Source: OFTM382 sp964352615
Lineage (GTDB): Bacteria; Planctomycetota; Phycisphaerae; Phycisphaerales; UBA1924
Direction: 5' to 3'
Length of the DNA: 47,291 nucleotides
NCBI GenBank assembly: GCA_964352615.1
Contig: CAYGSG010000014.1
Coordinates: 1-47,291 of the forward strand
A model generated the notes under the pieces. That model saw nothing but the letters and a program-made list of their open reading frames with translations, searched no databases and was not told the DNA's origin. Position numbers and translations under genes: made by a program. Every line of letters begins with the position of its first letter. The first letter of the stretch is position 1. Below, in pieces: positions 8,401 through 15,915 of this stretch.

Positions 8401-8979
8401 GGCGATCCCCTGCTGCACCCGTCGTGGGACAAGATCGCAATCGCGGCGAAGAAGGCTGGGCTGGGCTTGCATGTTCGCACGGACCTGTTGCTCGAGGGTG
8501 CTGCGGATCGGCTGGTCGATGTCGGGCCGGACGTGGTGAGCGTGGACCACTACGCGGGCGATGCGGAGGCGTACCTACGGGTCGCGGGCGCTGAGCACTT
8601 TGATCGGTTGCAGGCCACTATGAGTGAGTTGATCGAGCGGCGCGATGCGCGCGCTCAGGCGATGTGGATCGTGCCGAGAATCGCAAGGTGCGACGAGGTG
8701 CTCGACCAGATCGAAGCGTTCTACGACCGGTGGCTGGTGGCGGCCGGGGCGTGCGTGATTGATCGGCCCTGGAAGGCTGCGACCGGCCAACGTGTGCAGC
8801 GGCTGCCGCTGCCTGCGCTCACACAGAAGCGCCGCCGGGCGTGGTCGCTGCGCGTGCGGTGCGACGGCATCGCCTCTCGCCCGGGGAATCTGGCGACGGC
8901 TGACCTGAACAAGCTGCCCTTGCTCGAAGCGTGGACCAAGCTCCGCAGGGCCAGAAAGCCCGCGAGGGTTGCGGCATGA
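5446..8979 (+). CDS. Maf-type flagellin glycosyltransferase fused to NTP-transferase-like and radical-SAM-like domains
   Basis: About 1,177 residues. The start chosen (5446) has AGGA 6 nt upstream; in-frame ATGs at 5410 and 5419 are possible. Numbering from 5410: an N-terminal Maf domain; a DUF115/MptE-like core with RPAVVVSAGPSLGRNLHLL (about 243-262) and LVGQDLGFSDGLYYGPGA (about 383-400); a helical linker; an SpsF/IspD-like nucleotidyltransferase fold starting AAVIAVDPEMNALGRPRDL (about 668-686) with GGENALRRTLRRLAAC; and a C-terminal domain shaped like a radical SAM barrel. In the last, PLEVTLELCTGRLVGG stands where the CxxxCxxC cluster should be and LTLAGAGDPLLHPSWDKI matches the usual GGEPLLHP segment. 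The cluster cysteines are absent. Maf proteins transfer pseudaminic, legionaminic or related sugars to flagellin, which fits the overlapping neuA downstream (ATGA). Substrate and order of action are inferred. Confidence 0.8.
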   Translation: MPQADQASQTLERNLAALQGACPATVDAVRAAATHPGLQWSQADDGRWVASLDGRALASKRRPLEEAERFAANLDPQQAGAAVVTGFASSHHVETVCNVMGKGGVVLCYEPDVRLLRSVLERIDCCEWIAQANLAILTDEADTTAISSVLRGVEGVVSLGVKIMHHQPSRLRLGDRADTFCNSFTAVIQALRTTVVTTLMQTETTLRNLLGNADWYAGAPGAGELAGCARGRPAVVVSAGPSLGRNLHLLGKPGVRDRVVIIAVQTVLKTMLDAGIKPHFVVAVDYHEISKRFYEGLTARDVEGVTLLCDPKANPVICETFPGAVRTLHDGVLQGLLGEACAHDTASVPASATVAHLAYSSARLMGCDPVVLVGQDLGFSDGLYYGPGAAIHDVWAGELNSMRTIETLEWERIARGRPQSRRATDVHAKPIYTDEQMHTYLVQFERMFAEDAKRGLRVIDATEGGVAKQHTEPMKLADVLSEHAVGEAIRLPACARDEKAREAAAQRVADHLGTVRAQVMEVGSISRETASKLGEMLDAGSDQGRINALIEAVQENARRVAKIQPGYSLAQYLNQTGTLKRFKADRSLHYLDALAPEDRQAKQIERDTMNVTWLADAAGQLEQILTDAAASLRTGDKQTADPRDHASKVEVVERQRIAAVIAVDPEMNALGRPRDLSRAIAGGENALRRTLRRLAACETIDHAVLLAMDPERARMIAGEPIDGLRVTIDHVRAHPLGDKRAMVASARRIAPASWRGGLGGATVFDEIVSAPPLLEAMQRHDLTGAVAVGCDWAALDPGLTDACARRHTEHPMRNRMVFTQAAPGLAPIVLERSLATELAPHEGRQRLWTSIAGLFAYTPVAPIADPIAKSLCVRVDPAVRDIPIRCVADGSWHAAVLARAMRGGADCAESVARWLSKDKWLKGCVPLEVTLELCTGRLVGGQAAITRLGRIEAPERKPIDTKRALAFVRELAEASPGAMLTLAGAGDPLLHPSWDKIAIAAKKAGLGLHVRTDLLLEGAADRLVDVGPDVVSVDHYAGDAEAYLRVAGAEHFDRLQATMSELIERRDARAQAMWIVPRIARCDEVLDQIEAFYDRWLVAAGACVIDRPWKAATGQRVQRLPLPALTQKRRRAWSLRVRCDGIASRPGNLATADLNKLPLLEAWTKLRRARKPARVAA

Positions 8980-9734
8980 GCGTCGAGCGCGGTAACCACG
9001 GCGAGCCAGTCATTGCGGTGGTCATCGGCCGGGCGGGCAGCAAGGGCGTGCCCGGCAAGAACACGGCGGCTGTCGCGGGCAAACCCTGCGCCGCGTGGAC
9101 CATCGAGGCGGCTCAGAACGCAACTGGTGTCGAGCGGGTGCTGGTGTCCAGCGATTGCCCAAAGCTGCTCGCGCTGGCTGAAGCGATGGGCGCTGAGCCC
9201 GCGCCGCGCAGGCCGGAAGACGCGACGGATAGCGCTCGTGTGGATGTCGCCCTGCTGCACGCGCTTGATGACTGGGCGACGGGGATTCAAGATTCTGATC
9301 CGGTCGTGCTGCTGTACGCGAACGTGCCTGTTCGGCCCGATGGGCTGATCGACCGCGCGGTAGACCTGCTCGTGCGCACGCGGTGCGACAGCGTGCAGAG
9401 CTACGCGCGCGTTGGCAAGCACCACCCGTGGTGGCAAGCAAGGCTCGATGGCGATGGGCGGGTTACGCCGTGGGAGGGCGACGTGCTGAACCACGGCGTG
9501 TACCGCAGGCAGGACCTGCCGGCGAGCTACGTGCCCGATGGAGGCGTGCTCGCGCTGACCCGGCGGACGCTGGCGCACCCCGCGAGCGAAGGGCCGCACG
9601 GCTTTCTTGGCCGGGACCACCGGGGCATCGAGACCGCTGAGGGCGAGGTGGTGGACATCGATTCGCCCGTTGATCTGCTGGTGGCGGAGGCGAAGCTGAG
9701 GGGAGTCAACGCTGAGTCGCAGAGTGGACGCTGA
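8976..9734 (+). CDS. neuA: CMP-nonulosonate cytidylyltransferase (NeuA/PseF/LegF family)
   Basis: 252 residues, starting at an ATGA overlap with the upstream Maf gene, so probably translationally coupled. The CTP-binding signature is VIGRAGSKGVPGKN near the N-terminus (family: IxARGGSKGIPxKN). Next come VERVLVSSDCPKLLALAEAM and PVVLLYANVPVRPDGLIDRA (usually LLQPTSPLR), then late VVDIDSPVDLLVAEAKL. It activates a nonulosonic acid (sialic, legionaminic or pseudaminic) with CTP. The C-terminal residues after AKLRG (VNAESQSGR and the stop) are encoded by a repeat-like sequence, suggesting the original tail was altered by element insertion. The specific sugar cannot be told from sequence. Confidence 0.87.
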   Translation: MSVERGNHGEPVIAVVIGRAGSKGVPGKNTAAVAGKPCAAWTIEAAQNATGVERVLVSSDCPKLLALAEAMGAEPAPRRPEDATDSARVDVALLHALDDWATGIQDSDPVVLLYANVPVRPDGLIDRAVDLLVRTRCDSVQSYARVGKHHPWWQARLDGDGRVTPWEGDVLNHGVYRRQDLPASYVPDGGVLALTRRTLAHPASEGPHGFLGRDHRGIETAEGEVVDIDSPVDLLVAEAKLRGVNAESQSGR

Positions 9735-9916
9735 GAACGCAGCGTTAAGAGGGAAGGGGGGGAAGGGGGGAAGACAAGAGAAGAGGAGAGGAGCGAGGAG
9801 AAGAAAGGAAAGGAGAAGTGAAGAGGAATACTTGTTTGTGAGAAGAGTCCGGTCTCAAACCTTTTTGCGAAATACTCTGCGGCCTCTGCGCCGCCTCTGT
9901 GGCTCTGCGTTTAGAT
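9707..9916. repeat. Repeat element: CGCAGAG-type arms around a purine-rich core
   Basis: Left arm (9707-9747) carries units such as CGCTGAG, CGCAGAG and CGCTGAG. The right arm (about 9875-9911) carries inverted units CTCTGCGGC, CTCTGCGCCGC, CTCTGTGG and CTCTGCG. Between them lies a strand-biased purine stretch of about 85 nt (9747-9833) that is almost wholly A and G. The arms are imperfect inverted repeats of short units similar to the CTCTGCGTCCTCTGCG-type repeats found dispersed in many bacterial genomes. The element separates neuA from neuB and contains the neuA stop codon. No ORF lies inside. Confidence 0.6.
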
Positions 9917-9920
9917 CCCC

Positions 9921-11141
9921 ATGAACATCGGAACACGACAGATCGGGCAGGGGCATCCGCCCTACGTGATCGCGGAGATCGGCGTCAACCACGATGGCGA
10001 GGTGGCGCGCGCGCTGATGTTGACGGACAAGGCTGCGGACGCGGGCGCCGATGCGGTGAAGCTGCAGTACTTCGAGACCGATCGGCTGATGAGCAGCGCG
10101 GCCAAGCTGGCGGCGTACCAGAAAGCGGCGGGCGAGACGGACCCCGTAGCGATGCTGCGGCGGCTGGAACTGAGCCTCGATGAGATGGCGCTGGTCGTGG
10201 AGCGTGCGCACAAGCGGGGCATCCACGCGATCGTGACGGTCTTTAGCGTGGAACTGGTGGATCGGGCGGAGCAGCTTGGATGGGATGCGTACAAGACCGC
10301 GAGCCCGGACATCGTGCATAGGCCGCTGCTTGAACGGCTGATGGCAACGGGCAAGCCGATGATCGTGAGCACTGGGGCGAGTACGCTCGATGAGGTGGTG
10401 CGCACGGTCGGCGCGCGCGATGGCGATGGCTGGCTTGCGGAAGCGCGGGATCGGCTCGCAGTGCTGCAATGCGTGAGCGCTTATCCCGTGCCGGAGAGCG
10501 AGCATACGCCTGGTGACTGTGGGCTCGGTGCGATCGGCGTTCTGCATGACGCGACCGGCCTACTGATCGGGTACAGCGATCACACCGAATCGAACAAAAC
10601 CGGCGGGCTTGCAGTCGGGCTTGGCGGCGTGATGCTCGAGAAACACATTACGGACGACCGTCGACGCCCCGGACCAGACCACAAGGCCTCGCTCTCGTTA
10701 AAGCGATTCGAGTCATACGTCGAGAAGTGTGGAGCAGCTCCGGTGTGGCGGGAGGATGTCGCGTGGGCACGCGAGCGAGGCGTCGGTTGGGATGACCGAT
10801 CTAAGGGCGATTGCCTGCGCGATCTAAAAGCGCTAGTCGAAGCTGAGGATGTCCAACTTGACGGATGGGATGCGGTTTGGGCTCTAACTCGAAGCCGACC
10901 CGGCAAGACCGTCCTCGATTGCGAGCAGGACGTGCGCCGTGTCTCGCGGCAGTCGATCGTCTCTACGCGCGCTCTGAGTGTGGGTGAGACGATCACGCCG
11001 AAGATGCTAACGTTTAAGCGGCCGGGGACGGGGATCTTGCCGTTCGAGCTTGGCAAGGTGGTCGGCCGAGTGGTCGCGCGGGAAGTGGACGCGGACGTGC
11101 CGATGCTGTGGGATGATCTTGAAGGCGGGGAGCAGGCATGA
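9921..11141 (+). CDS. neuB: N-acetylneuraminate/legionaminate synthase (NeuB family)
   Basis: 406 residues. It condenses phosphoenolpyruvate with an N-acetylated hexosamine to give a nonulosonic acid. The TIM barrel is clear: YVIAEIGVNHDGEVARAL, GADAVKLQYF, YKTASPDI, MIVSTGAST, VLQCVSAYPVPE, LIGYSDHT and MLEKHIT. The C-terminal antifreeze-like SAF domain runs from about residue 345 (ALSVGETITPKMLTFKRPGTG) to the end. It is longer than the usual 335-350 because of an extra segment of about 60 residues between barrel and SAF domain. Codon use in roughly 10640-10990 has many more A/T-ending codons than the flanks, so the gene may be mosaic. It overlaps neuC by ATGA. No ribosome site is visible before the ATG. 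Confidence 0.9.
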   Translation: MNIGTRQIGQGHPPYVIAEIGVNHDGEVARALMLTDKAADAGADAVKLQYFETDRLMSSAAKLAAYQKAAGETDPVAMLRRLELSLDEMALVVERAHKRGIHAIVTVFSVELVDRAEQLGWDAYKTASPDIVHRPLLERLMATGKPMIVSTGASTLDEVVRTVGARDGDGWLAEARDRLAVLQCVSAYPVPESEHTPGDCGLGAIGVLHDATGLLIGYSDHTESNKTGGLAVGLGGVMLEKHITDDRRRPGPDHKASLSLKRFESYVEKCGAAPVWREDVAWARERGVGWDDRSKGDCLRDLKALVEAEDVQLDGWDAVWALTRSRPGKTVLDCEQDVRRVSRQSIVSTRALSVGETITPKMLTFKRPGTGILPFELGKVVGRVVAREVDADVPMLWDDLEGGEQA

Positions 11142-12346
11142 TCGGTGATGGCTGGAATGGTGACCCGTCGCTGCGCCCGAGCGGGCCTGAGCACGAGCCT
11201 GCGCGCGGGCCGAGGCGCGTGATGGTGGTAACGGGCTCGCGGGCCGAGTTTGGTTTGCTCACGCCGGTGATGCGAGCGATCGAGGCGCACGCGGGGCTCG
11301 AGCTGCTTGTGGTTGCGGCGGGCAGCCATCTGATACCGCCGGCGCTGACGTTTCGGGATGTGAAGAAGCTGTTTGCGGTGGCGGACTCGGTGCCGATGCA
11401 GAAGCCGGGGCGGTCGACGCGGCTGGACGATGCAGCTGCGACCGGGCGGGGGATCGAGCGTTTTGCGCGCACGCTGGCTGCCCACCAGCCGGACTGGGTG
11501 GTGGTGCTGGGCGACCGGATCGAGGCGTTCGCAGCGGCGAGCGCGGCGAGCATCGGCGGCTACGCGGTGGCGCACCTGCACGGCGGCGACCGGGCCGAGG
11601 GCATCGCCGATGAGGCGATGCGGCACGCGATTACGAAGCTGAGCCACCTGCACCTGCCGGCGACGGCGGAATCGGCTGGCCGAATTGTGCGCATGGGCGA
11701 GCCAAGTCAGCGGGTGGTGGTGGTTGGTTCGCCGGCGATCGACGGGCTGGACGCGATCGAGCCCGTAAGCGGTGCGGTGCTGAGCGGGTACACCGGCGGG
11801 GACGAGATGCCGGAGGCGGTGGTGCTGATGCACCCGGCAGGGCGAGACGCGGAGACCGAAGAAGCGGTGACGGCTGCGGCGCTGGAAGCGCTCGAAGGCG
11901 CGCGTGTGCTCGCGCTGCACCCGAACCATGACCCGGGCCGCGACGGCGTGGTGCGTGCGCTGAAGGCTGCGAGCGACGCCGTGCGGGTGGTCGAGCACCT
12001 GCCCAGGGAGGTGTTCATCGGGCTGCTCAAGCGGGTGCAGAGCGCGGGCGGTGTGCTGGTGGGCAACAGCTCAGCGGGATTGATCGAGGCGGCGGCGCTA
12101 CGGCTGGCGGTGGTGAATATTGGGCCTAGGCAGGCCGGTAGAGAGCGAGCGAGCAACGTGATCGACGCGGCGCACGAGAGCGTGGACGCGGTGCGTGGTG
12201 CGCTCAAGCGGGCACGGGCGCTGGATCTATCGGCGATGACGCATCCATACGGCGACGGGCGGGCTGGCGCGCGTGCCGCGGCGGCGATTGCGTCGGCGGA
12301 CCCGAGAGACCCGGGCTTGCTGCGCAAGCGGTTCGTGGATGCGTGA
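11138..12346 (+). CDS. neuC: UDP-N-acetylglucosamine 2-epimerase, hydrolysing (NeuC/LegG family)
   Basis: 402 residues. After a nonconserved leader of about 25 residues the fold begins RRVMVVTGSRAEFGLLTPVM. Conserved blocks are WVVVLGDRIEAFAAA, VAHLHGGDRAEGIADEAMRH with AITKLSHLHLPAT, VVVVGSPAIDGL, and VLVGNSSAGLIEAA near the C-terminus. This is the GT-B epimerase fold of NeuC/LegG, which releases UDP while making ManNAc (or the 6-deoxy diacetamido analogue). With NeuB and NeuA it gives a complete route from UDP-GlcNAc to CMP-Neu5Ac; legionaminate would need a dehydratase, an aminotransferase and an acetyltransferase that are not in this window. The start at 11138 overlaps the neuB stop; an in-frame GTG near 11220 would remove the leader. 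Confidence 0.88.
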   Translation: MIGDGWNGDPSLRPSGPEHEPARGPRRVMVVTGSRAEFGLLTPVMRAIEAHAGLELLVVAAGSHLIPPALTFRDVKKLFAVADSVPMQKPGRSTRLDDAAATGRGIERFARTLAAHQPDWVVVLGDRIEAFAAASAASIGGYAVAHLHGGDRAEGIADEAMRHAITKLSHLHLPATAESAGRIVRMGEPSQRVVVVGSPAIDGLDAIEPVSGAVLSGYTGGDEMPEAVVLMHPAGRDAETEEAVTAAALEALEGARVLALHPNHDPGRDGVVRALKAASDAVRVVEHLPREVFIGLLKRVQSAGGVLVGNSSAGLIEAAALRLAVVNIGPRQAGRERASNVIDAAHESVDAVRGALKRARALDLSAMTHPYGDGRAGARAAAAIASADPRDPGLLRKRFVDA

Positions 12347-12391
12347 GCAGCCCGGGCTTGATCGGTCAGGGGCGCAGAAGCCCATTGGGCC

Positions 12392-13414
12392 TCAGCACGG
12401 GCCGATCTGGCCAATCAGGAAGAGGAAGTCGCCGAAGCTGACCTGGCCGTCTGCACCGGGACTACCGAAGTCATCGGCTGCGTCGCCCGTGCAGCCGATC
12501 GTGCCGCCGGGGCAGGGACCGACGAGTCCGAGGAGCGCCAGGAAGTCGCCGAACGTGATCTGGAAGTCACGGACGAGTGGATTGCCGAAGTCGTCGGCGA
12601 GATCGAATGCGCACGGGAACACGCCGTCGAAGCCGCTGAAGTGGTAGATGATGCCGTTGGTGCTGCCGATCCAGGCCTCGTCGCGTGGGTCATCGAAGCC
12701 GATGCCGGACATGCCTGTGATACCCAGAACGCCAAGATCGAGGTCGCCAAACCAGACGCCGTCGGTGCTCAAGACGCGGACGCGGGCTTGTGACGAACTC
12801 ACGAGGTAGACGTGGCCGTCGGCATCGAGAACGTCGACATCGCCGAAGAAGACATCGAAGGTGGTCGCGCCGGCTGGGTTCACTGTGAAGTCGTTCAGGA
12901 CGGCTCCATCGGCGGGGTCGATCTCCTGGATCCGGTCGCCGGTCCAATCGACGCAGAAGAAGGTGCCGCGAGCTTTGCTGTAAGCGCCGCCAACCCAACT
13001 ACCGACAGCGCTTGCGTCGGTGTTCACGGTCGCCAAGATCGAAGAATCAGAGACATCGACGGCGTAGATGCGCGGCGGGTTGTTGTCGTTCTCGATGGAG
13101 AAGAGCGTGCCCGGGGGCACCGTAATTCCTGCGAGGGTCACGGCGACATCGGTGAATTCGATGTCGTCGTCGTTGCCGCCCGGGAAAGGCTTGGTGATGG
13201 TGCCCATGAACGCGCCGGCGCGGTCGTACTTGTCGAACGTGATGCCGCCCTGGGTGTGGACGTAGACCATCTCGGTGACGGAGTCGTAGCCGAGGCTGTT
13301 GATGGAGCCGGATTCAGCGGGGTCAAAGCTCTGGATGAGTTCGATCTGGGCGGTGGTGCACGAGGCGAAGCCCGCGATAAGGGCGAGCGAGAGGGCGGCG
13401 TGGTTGTGTGGCAT
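12392..13414 (-). CDS. Secreted beta-rich protein with C-terminal dockerin-like pair
   Basis: 340 residues from ATG 13414. The N-terminus MPHNHAALSLALIAGFASCT with cleavage near TTAQ is a signal peptide. The body is beta-rich with repeated blocks such as NSLGYDSVTEMVYVHTQGG, TLFSIENDNNPPRIYAVDV and IQEIDPADGAVLNDF, suggesting a beta-propeller like strictosidine-synthase/SMP-30 or esterase-like phytase folds; no catalytic set was recognised. The C-terminus has two copies of a module: FQITFGDFLALLGLVGPCP and GQVSFGDFLFLIGQIGPC, each preceded by an ADDFG segment. This module is shared with the gene at 23660-25888. No ribosome site is seen. Function unknown; extracellular. Confidence 0.75.
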   Translation of the reverse strand: MPHNHAALSLALIAGFASCTTAQIELIQSFDPAESGSINSLGYDSVTEMVYVHTQGGITFDKYDRAGAFMGTITKPFPGGNDDDIEFTDVAVTLAGITVPPGTLFSIENDNNPPRIYAVDVSDSSILATVNTDASAVGSWVGGAYSKARGTFFCVDWTGDRIQEIDPADGAVLNDFTVNPAGATTFDVFFGDVDVLDADGHVYLVSSSQARVRVLSTDGVWFGDLDLGVLGITGMSGIGFDDPRDEAWIGSTNGIIYHFSGFDGVFPCAFDLADDFGNPLVRDFQITFGDFLALLGLVGPCPGGTIGCTGDAADDFGSPGADGQVSFGDFLFLIGQIGPC

Positions 13415-13591
13415 GGGTGGTCTCTGGGGTGAGGATGAGGTCCGGGCGGTCCAAGGGCTCTGGTGTTCAACGAATATCGCACATAAGAGCTGGCAAAGCA
13501 ACGGTTTCGGGAAAAAGCCGAGCAGGCCTGTCGTCCGAGAATCAGGGCGGTGAAGCGGCCCCAGCGGGTGCGTCAGCGGGGCTGCCTGCGC

Positions 13592-13604
13592 TACACTGGG
13601 GCCT
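13592..13604 (+). promoter_or_regulatory. TANNNT box 7 nt before the nuoG start
   Basis: TACACT (13592-13597) plus 7 nt leads straight to the nuoG ATG at 13605, with no Shine-Dalgarno. This fits a leaderless transcript. No clear -35 was found. Confidence 0.35.
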
Positions 13605-15374
13605 ATGCCGACGATTACGATCAACGGGAAGGCCTGCGATTTTACGCCGGGCCAGATGATTCTGCAGGCGGCCCAGTCGAGCGGGGTCGAGGTTCCCTCG
13701 TACTGCTACCACGACGGGCTGTCGATTGTGGCGTCTTGCCGCATCTGCCTAGGCGAGGTGTGGGCCCCTAACGCCCGCAACGAGAACAAGCTCGAACCGA
13801 TGATGGGCGGCAAGCTGGTGCCGACGTGCCAGACGCCCGCGAGCGACGGCATGGTGGTCCACACGGACTCGCCCAAGGCCATCGCCAACCAGCGGAGCGT
13901 GATGGAGTACCTGCTGATCAACCACCCGCTGGACTGCCCGGTGTGCGACCAGTCGGGCGAGTGCTTTCTGCAGGACTACAGCTACCAGTACGGGCGGGGC
14001 GTGAGCCGATTCCAGGAACAGAAGGTCAAGAACCCGAAGAAGAACGTCGGGCCGAACGTGTGGCTGTACGCGGACCGGTGCATCATGTGCACGCGGTGCG
14101 TGCGGTTTACGCGCGAGGTGACGGGCACGAGCGAGTTGTATGTGGACGGCCGGGGCAACAAGGAAGAGATCGACGTGTTCCCGGGCGTGCCTTTGGACAA
14201 CCCGATGAGCGGCAACGTGATCGACCTGTGCCCTGTGGGCGCGCTGCTGGACAAGGACTTCTTGTTTGCTCAGCGGGTGTGGTTCTTGAAGTCGACGGCG
14301 AGCATCGATGGGCTGACCGCGGGCGGCGACAACCTGTGGGTGGACCACAACGAGGGCAAGGTGTTCCGGGTGAGGCCGCGCGAGAACGCGGACGTGAACG
14401 CGTGGTGGATCAGCGACGAAGTGCGGTACGGCTGGAAGCACGTGGCCAGCGAGAACAGGCTGACCGCCCCGCTGCGCCGTCAGCACGGTGTGCTGATCGC
14501 CGACGACTACAACCGGGTGTACGACTCGACCGTTGCAGGCCTGCGCAAAGCAGCCGACGGGGGCAAGCACATCGGCCTGCTCGTAAGCCCGCACCTGACC
14601 TGCGAAGAAGCGTTTGCGCTGGCTAGCCTGGTGCGGTCGATCGACAGCTGTGCGATTCTGGGCGTCGGGCCGGTACGGTTCGAGGGCGAGGACCAGACCT
14701 TCCCGCCCGGCTCCAAGGCTGGCGATGCCAACACGTACACGATCCGGGCCGAGAAAGCGCCCAACGCGCGGGGCGTGCGACGGGTGCTCAAGGCCGTGCT
14801 CGGAAGGGAGCCGATGGAAGCGGACGACTGGGCGAAGCGGTGCGCACAGAGCGATGTGGGCGCGGTGGTGCTGACCGGAAGCGACCACAAGCCGTGGGCG
14901 ACCGAAGCCATCGAGCGCGCAGCGGACAGGTCGGCGCGGTTCGTGGTGGTGATCGACACGCTGGCGACGGCGGTTGCCGACCGTGCGGACATCGTGCTGC
15001 CCGGCGTGACATGGCTTGAGAAGGCGGGCACGTTCGAGAACGCGGGCGGCTTGCTGCAGGCGTTCGAGCGGAGCGTGCCGCCGATCGAGTTCGCCAAGAG
15101 CGAGGGGCAGATCGCGCTGGACCTGGCGGCGGTGCTCGGCGGAGCGGCTGTGCTGATGGGCGCGCACGCACGGGTTGCCATCGTTGACGAAGGCCCGGGC
15201 CAGGTGCCGGGCGCGATCGAGGAAGCGCTGCCGAGGCAGATGCTGTTTGATGCTGCGGGTATCCGCGAGCAGATGGCCGATGCGCACAGCGAGCTTGGCG
15301 TGTTCACGACCGATGTGCGTTTGGCACCCAAGAGCGGCAAGCACGAGCCGGACATGGAGATGGTCGAGCTCTAG
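13605..15374 (+). CDS. nuoG: NADH-quinone oxidoreductase subunit G (NuoG)
   Basis: 589 residues. This is the electron-input subunit of respiratory complex I. The N-terminal ferredoxin domain holds a 2Fe-2S site (Cys34, Cys45, Cys48, Cys75). The His-Cys3 4Fe-4S site is His107, Cys111, Cys114, Cys120 (HPLDCPVCDQSGEC). The next 4Fe-4S site is Cys159, Cys162, Cys165, Cys209 (CIMCTRC, CPVGAL). The molybdopterin-oxidoreductase-like C-terminal domain is short and ends in VADRADIVLPGVTWLEKAGT, FENAGGLLQAFER. No other nuo gene is beside it; it sits between a secreted protein and the arginine operon. The extra N7-type cluster cysteines of the E. coli protein are not evident. Confidence 0.92.
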   Translation: MPTITINGKACDFTPGQMILQAAQSSGVEVPSYCYHDGLSIVASCRICLGEVWAPNARNENKLEPMMGGKLVPTCQTPASDGMVVHTDSPKAIANQRSVMEYLLINHPLDCPVCDQSGECFLQDYSYQYGRGVSRFQEQKVKNPKKNVGPNVWLYADRCIMCTRCVRFTREVTGTSELYVDGRGNKEEIDVFPGVPLDNPMSGNVIDLCPVGALLDKDFLFAQRVWFLKSTASIDGLTAGGDNLWVDHNEGKVFRVRPRENADVNAWWISDEVRYGWKHVASENRLTAPLRRQHGVLIADDYNRVYDSTVAGLRKAADGGKHIGLLVSPHLTCEEAFALASLVRSIDSCAILGVGPVRFEGEDQTFPPGSKAGDANTYTIRAEKAPNARGVRRVLKAVLGREPMEADDWAKRCAQSDVGAVVLTGSDHKPWATEAIERAADRSARFVVVIDTLATAVADRADIVLPGVTWLEKAGTFENAGGLLQAFERSVPPIEFAKSEGQIALDLAAVLGGAAVLMGAHARVAIVDEGPGQVPGAIEEALPRQMLFDAAGIREQMADAHSELGVFTTDVRLAPKSGKHEPDMEMVEL

Positions 15375-15393
15375 ACCGTTCGACCGGCTCCGG

Positions 15394-15915
15394 TTACAGC
15401 ACGAGCTGCATCGCGGTTCGGCCTTCGAGGCTGCGGCCGCGATCGAGGATGGCGGCCTTGAGGTAGTGCGCGGGCAGGTCGCTCGCTTCGATCGCTTCGA
15501 AGCCTTGCTTGGCGAAAAACTCTGGCGATTTGGTGAGCAGCACGACGACCTCGACCCCATCGCTGCGGGCCTTGGCCACGAGTGCTGCGACCACGGCGCG
15601 GCCGGCGCCCTTGCCCTGCTGGCGGTCGGCGACGGCGACCGAACGGATCTCGGCGGTCTTGGGCGGCCACTCGACAAGCGAGCCGCAGGCCGCGAGGCCC
15701 GCGTCGTCTTCAACCACGACGAACTGGTGGATGGCTTCGAGCACTTCCGGCGCACTGCGCGCGAGGGTGAGGCCGCGCTCGGCCCAGTTGTTGACAAGCC
15801 CGGCGATGGATGGGGCATCCACCGGTTTCGCGTGGCGCGAGACGAAGCCGTTGGTGGTCGCGGCGACGGGCGGGCTCGGGAGCGGATGTGCGGAGTGTGC
15901 AGGCGTGGCAGGCAT
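15394..15915 (-). CDS. argA: N-acetylglutamate synthase, GNAT type (ArgA)
   Basis: 173 residues, last gene of the arginine operon, its ATG sharing one base with the argF stop (TGATG). A GNAT fold: RHAKPVDAPSIAGLVNNWAE, FVVVEDDAGLAACGSL, the acetyl-CoA loop EIRSVAVADRQQGKGAGRAV, then VVLLTKSPEFFAKQGFEAIE. EIRSxAV and LTxxPxFFxKxGF are typical of the short stand-alone N-acetylglutamate synthases found in arginine clusters. It would make N-acetylglutamate from acetyl-CoA and glutamate, the first step of the pathway. Alternative: a general N-acetyltransferase; gene context favours ArgA. Confidence 0.82.
   Translation of the reverse strand: MPATPAHSAHPLPSPPVAATTNGFVSRHAKPVDAPSIAGLVNNWAERGLTLARSAPEVLEAIHQFVVVEDDAGLAACGSLVEWPPKTAEIRSVAVADRQQGKGAGRAVVAALVAKARSDGVEVVVLLTKSPEFFAKQGFEAIEASDLPAHYLKAAILDRGRSLEGRTAMQLVL

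Noticed and set aside
13749..15818. 689-codon minus-strand open frame
   Set aside because: It is antisense to nuoG, whose Fe-S motifs are unambiguous.
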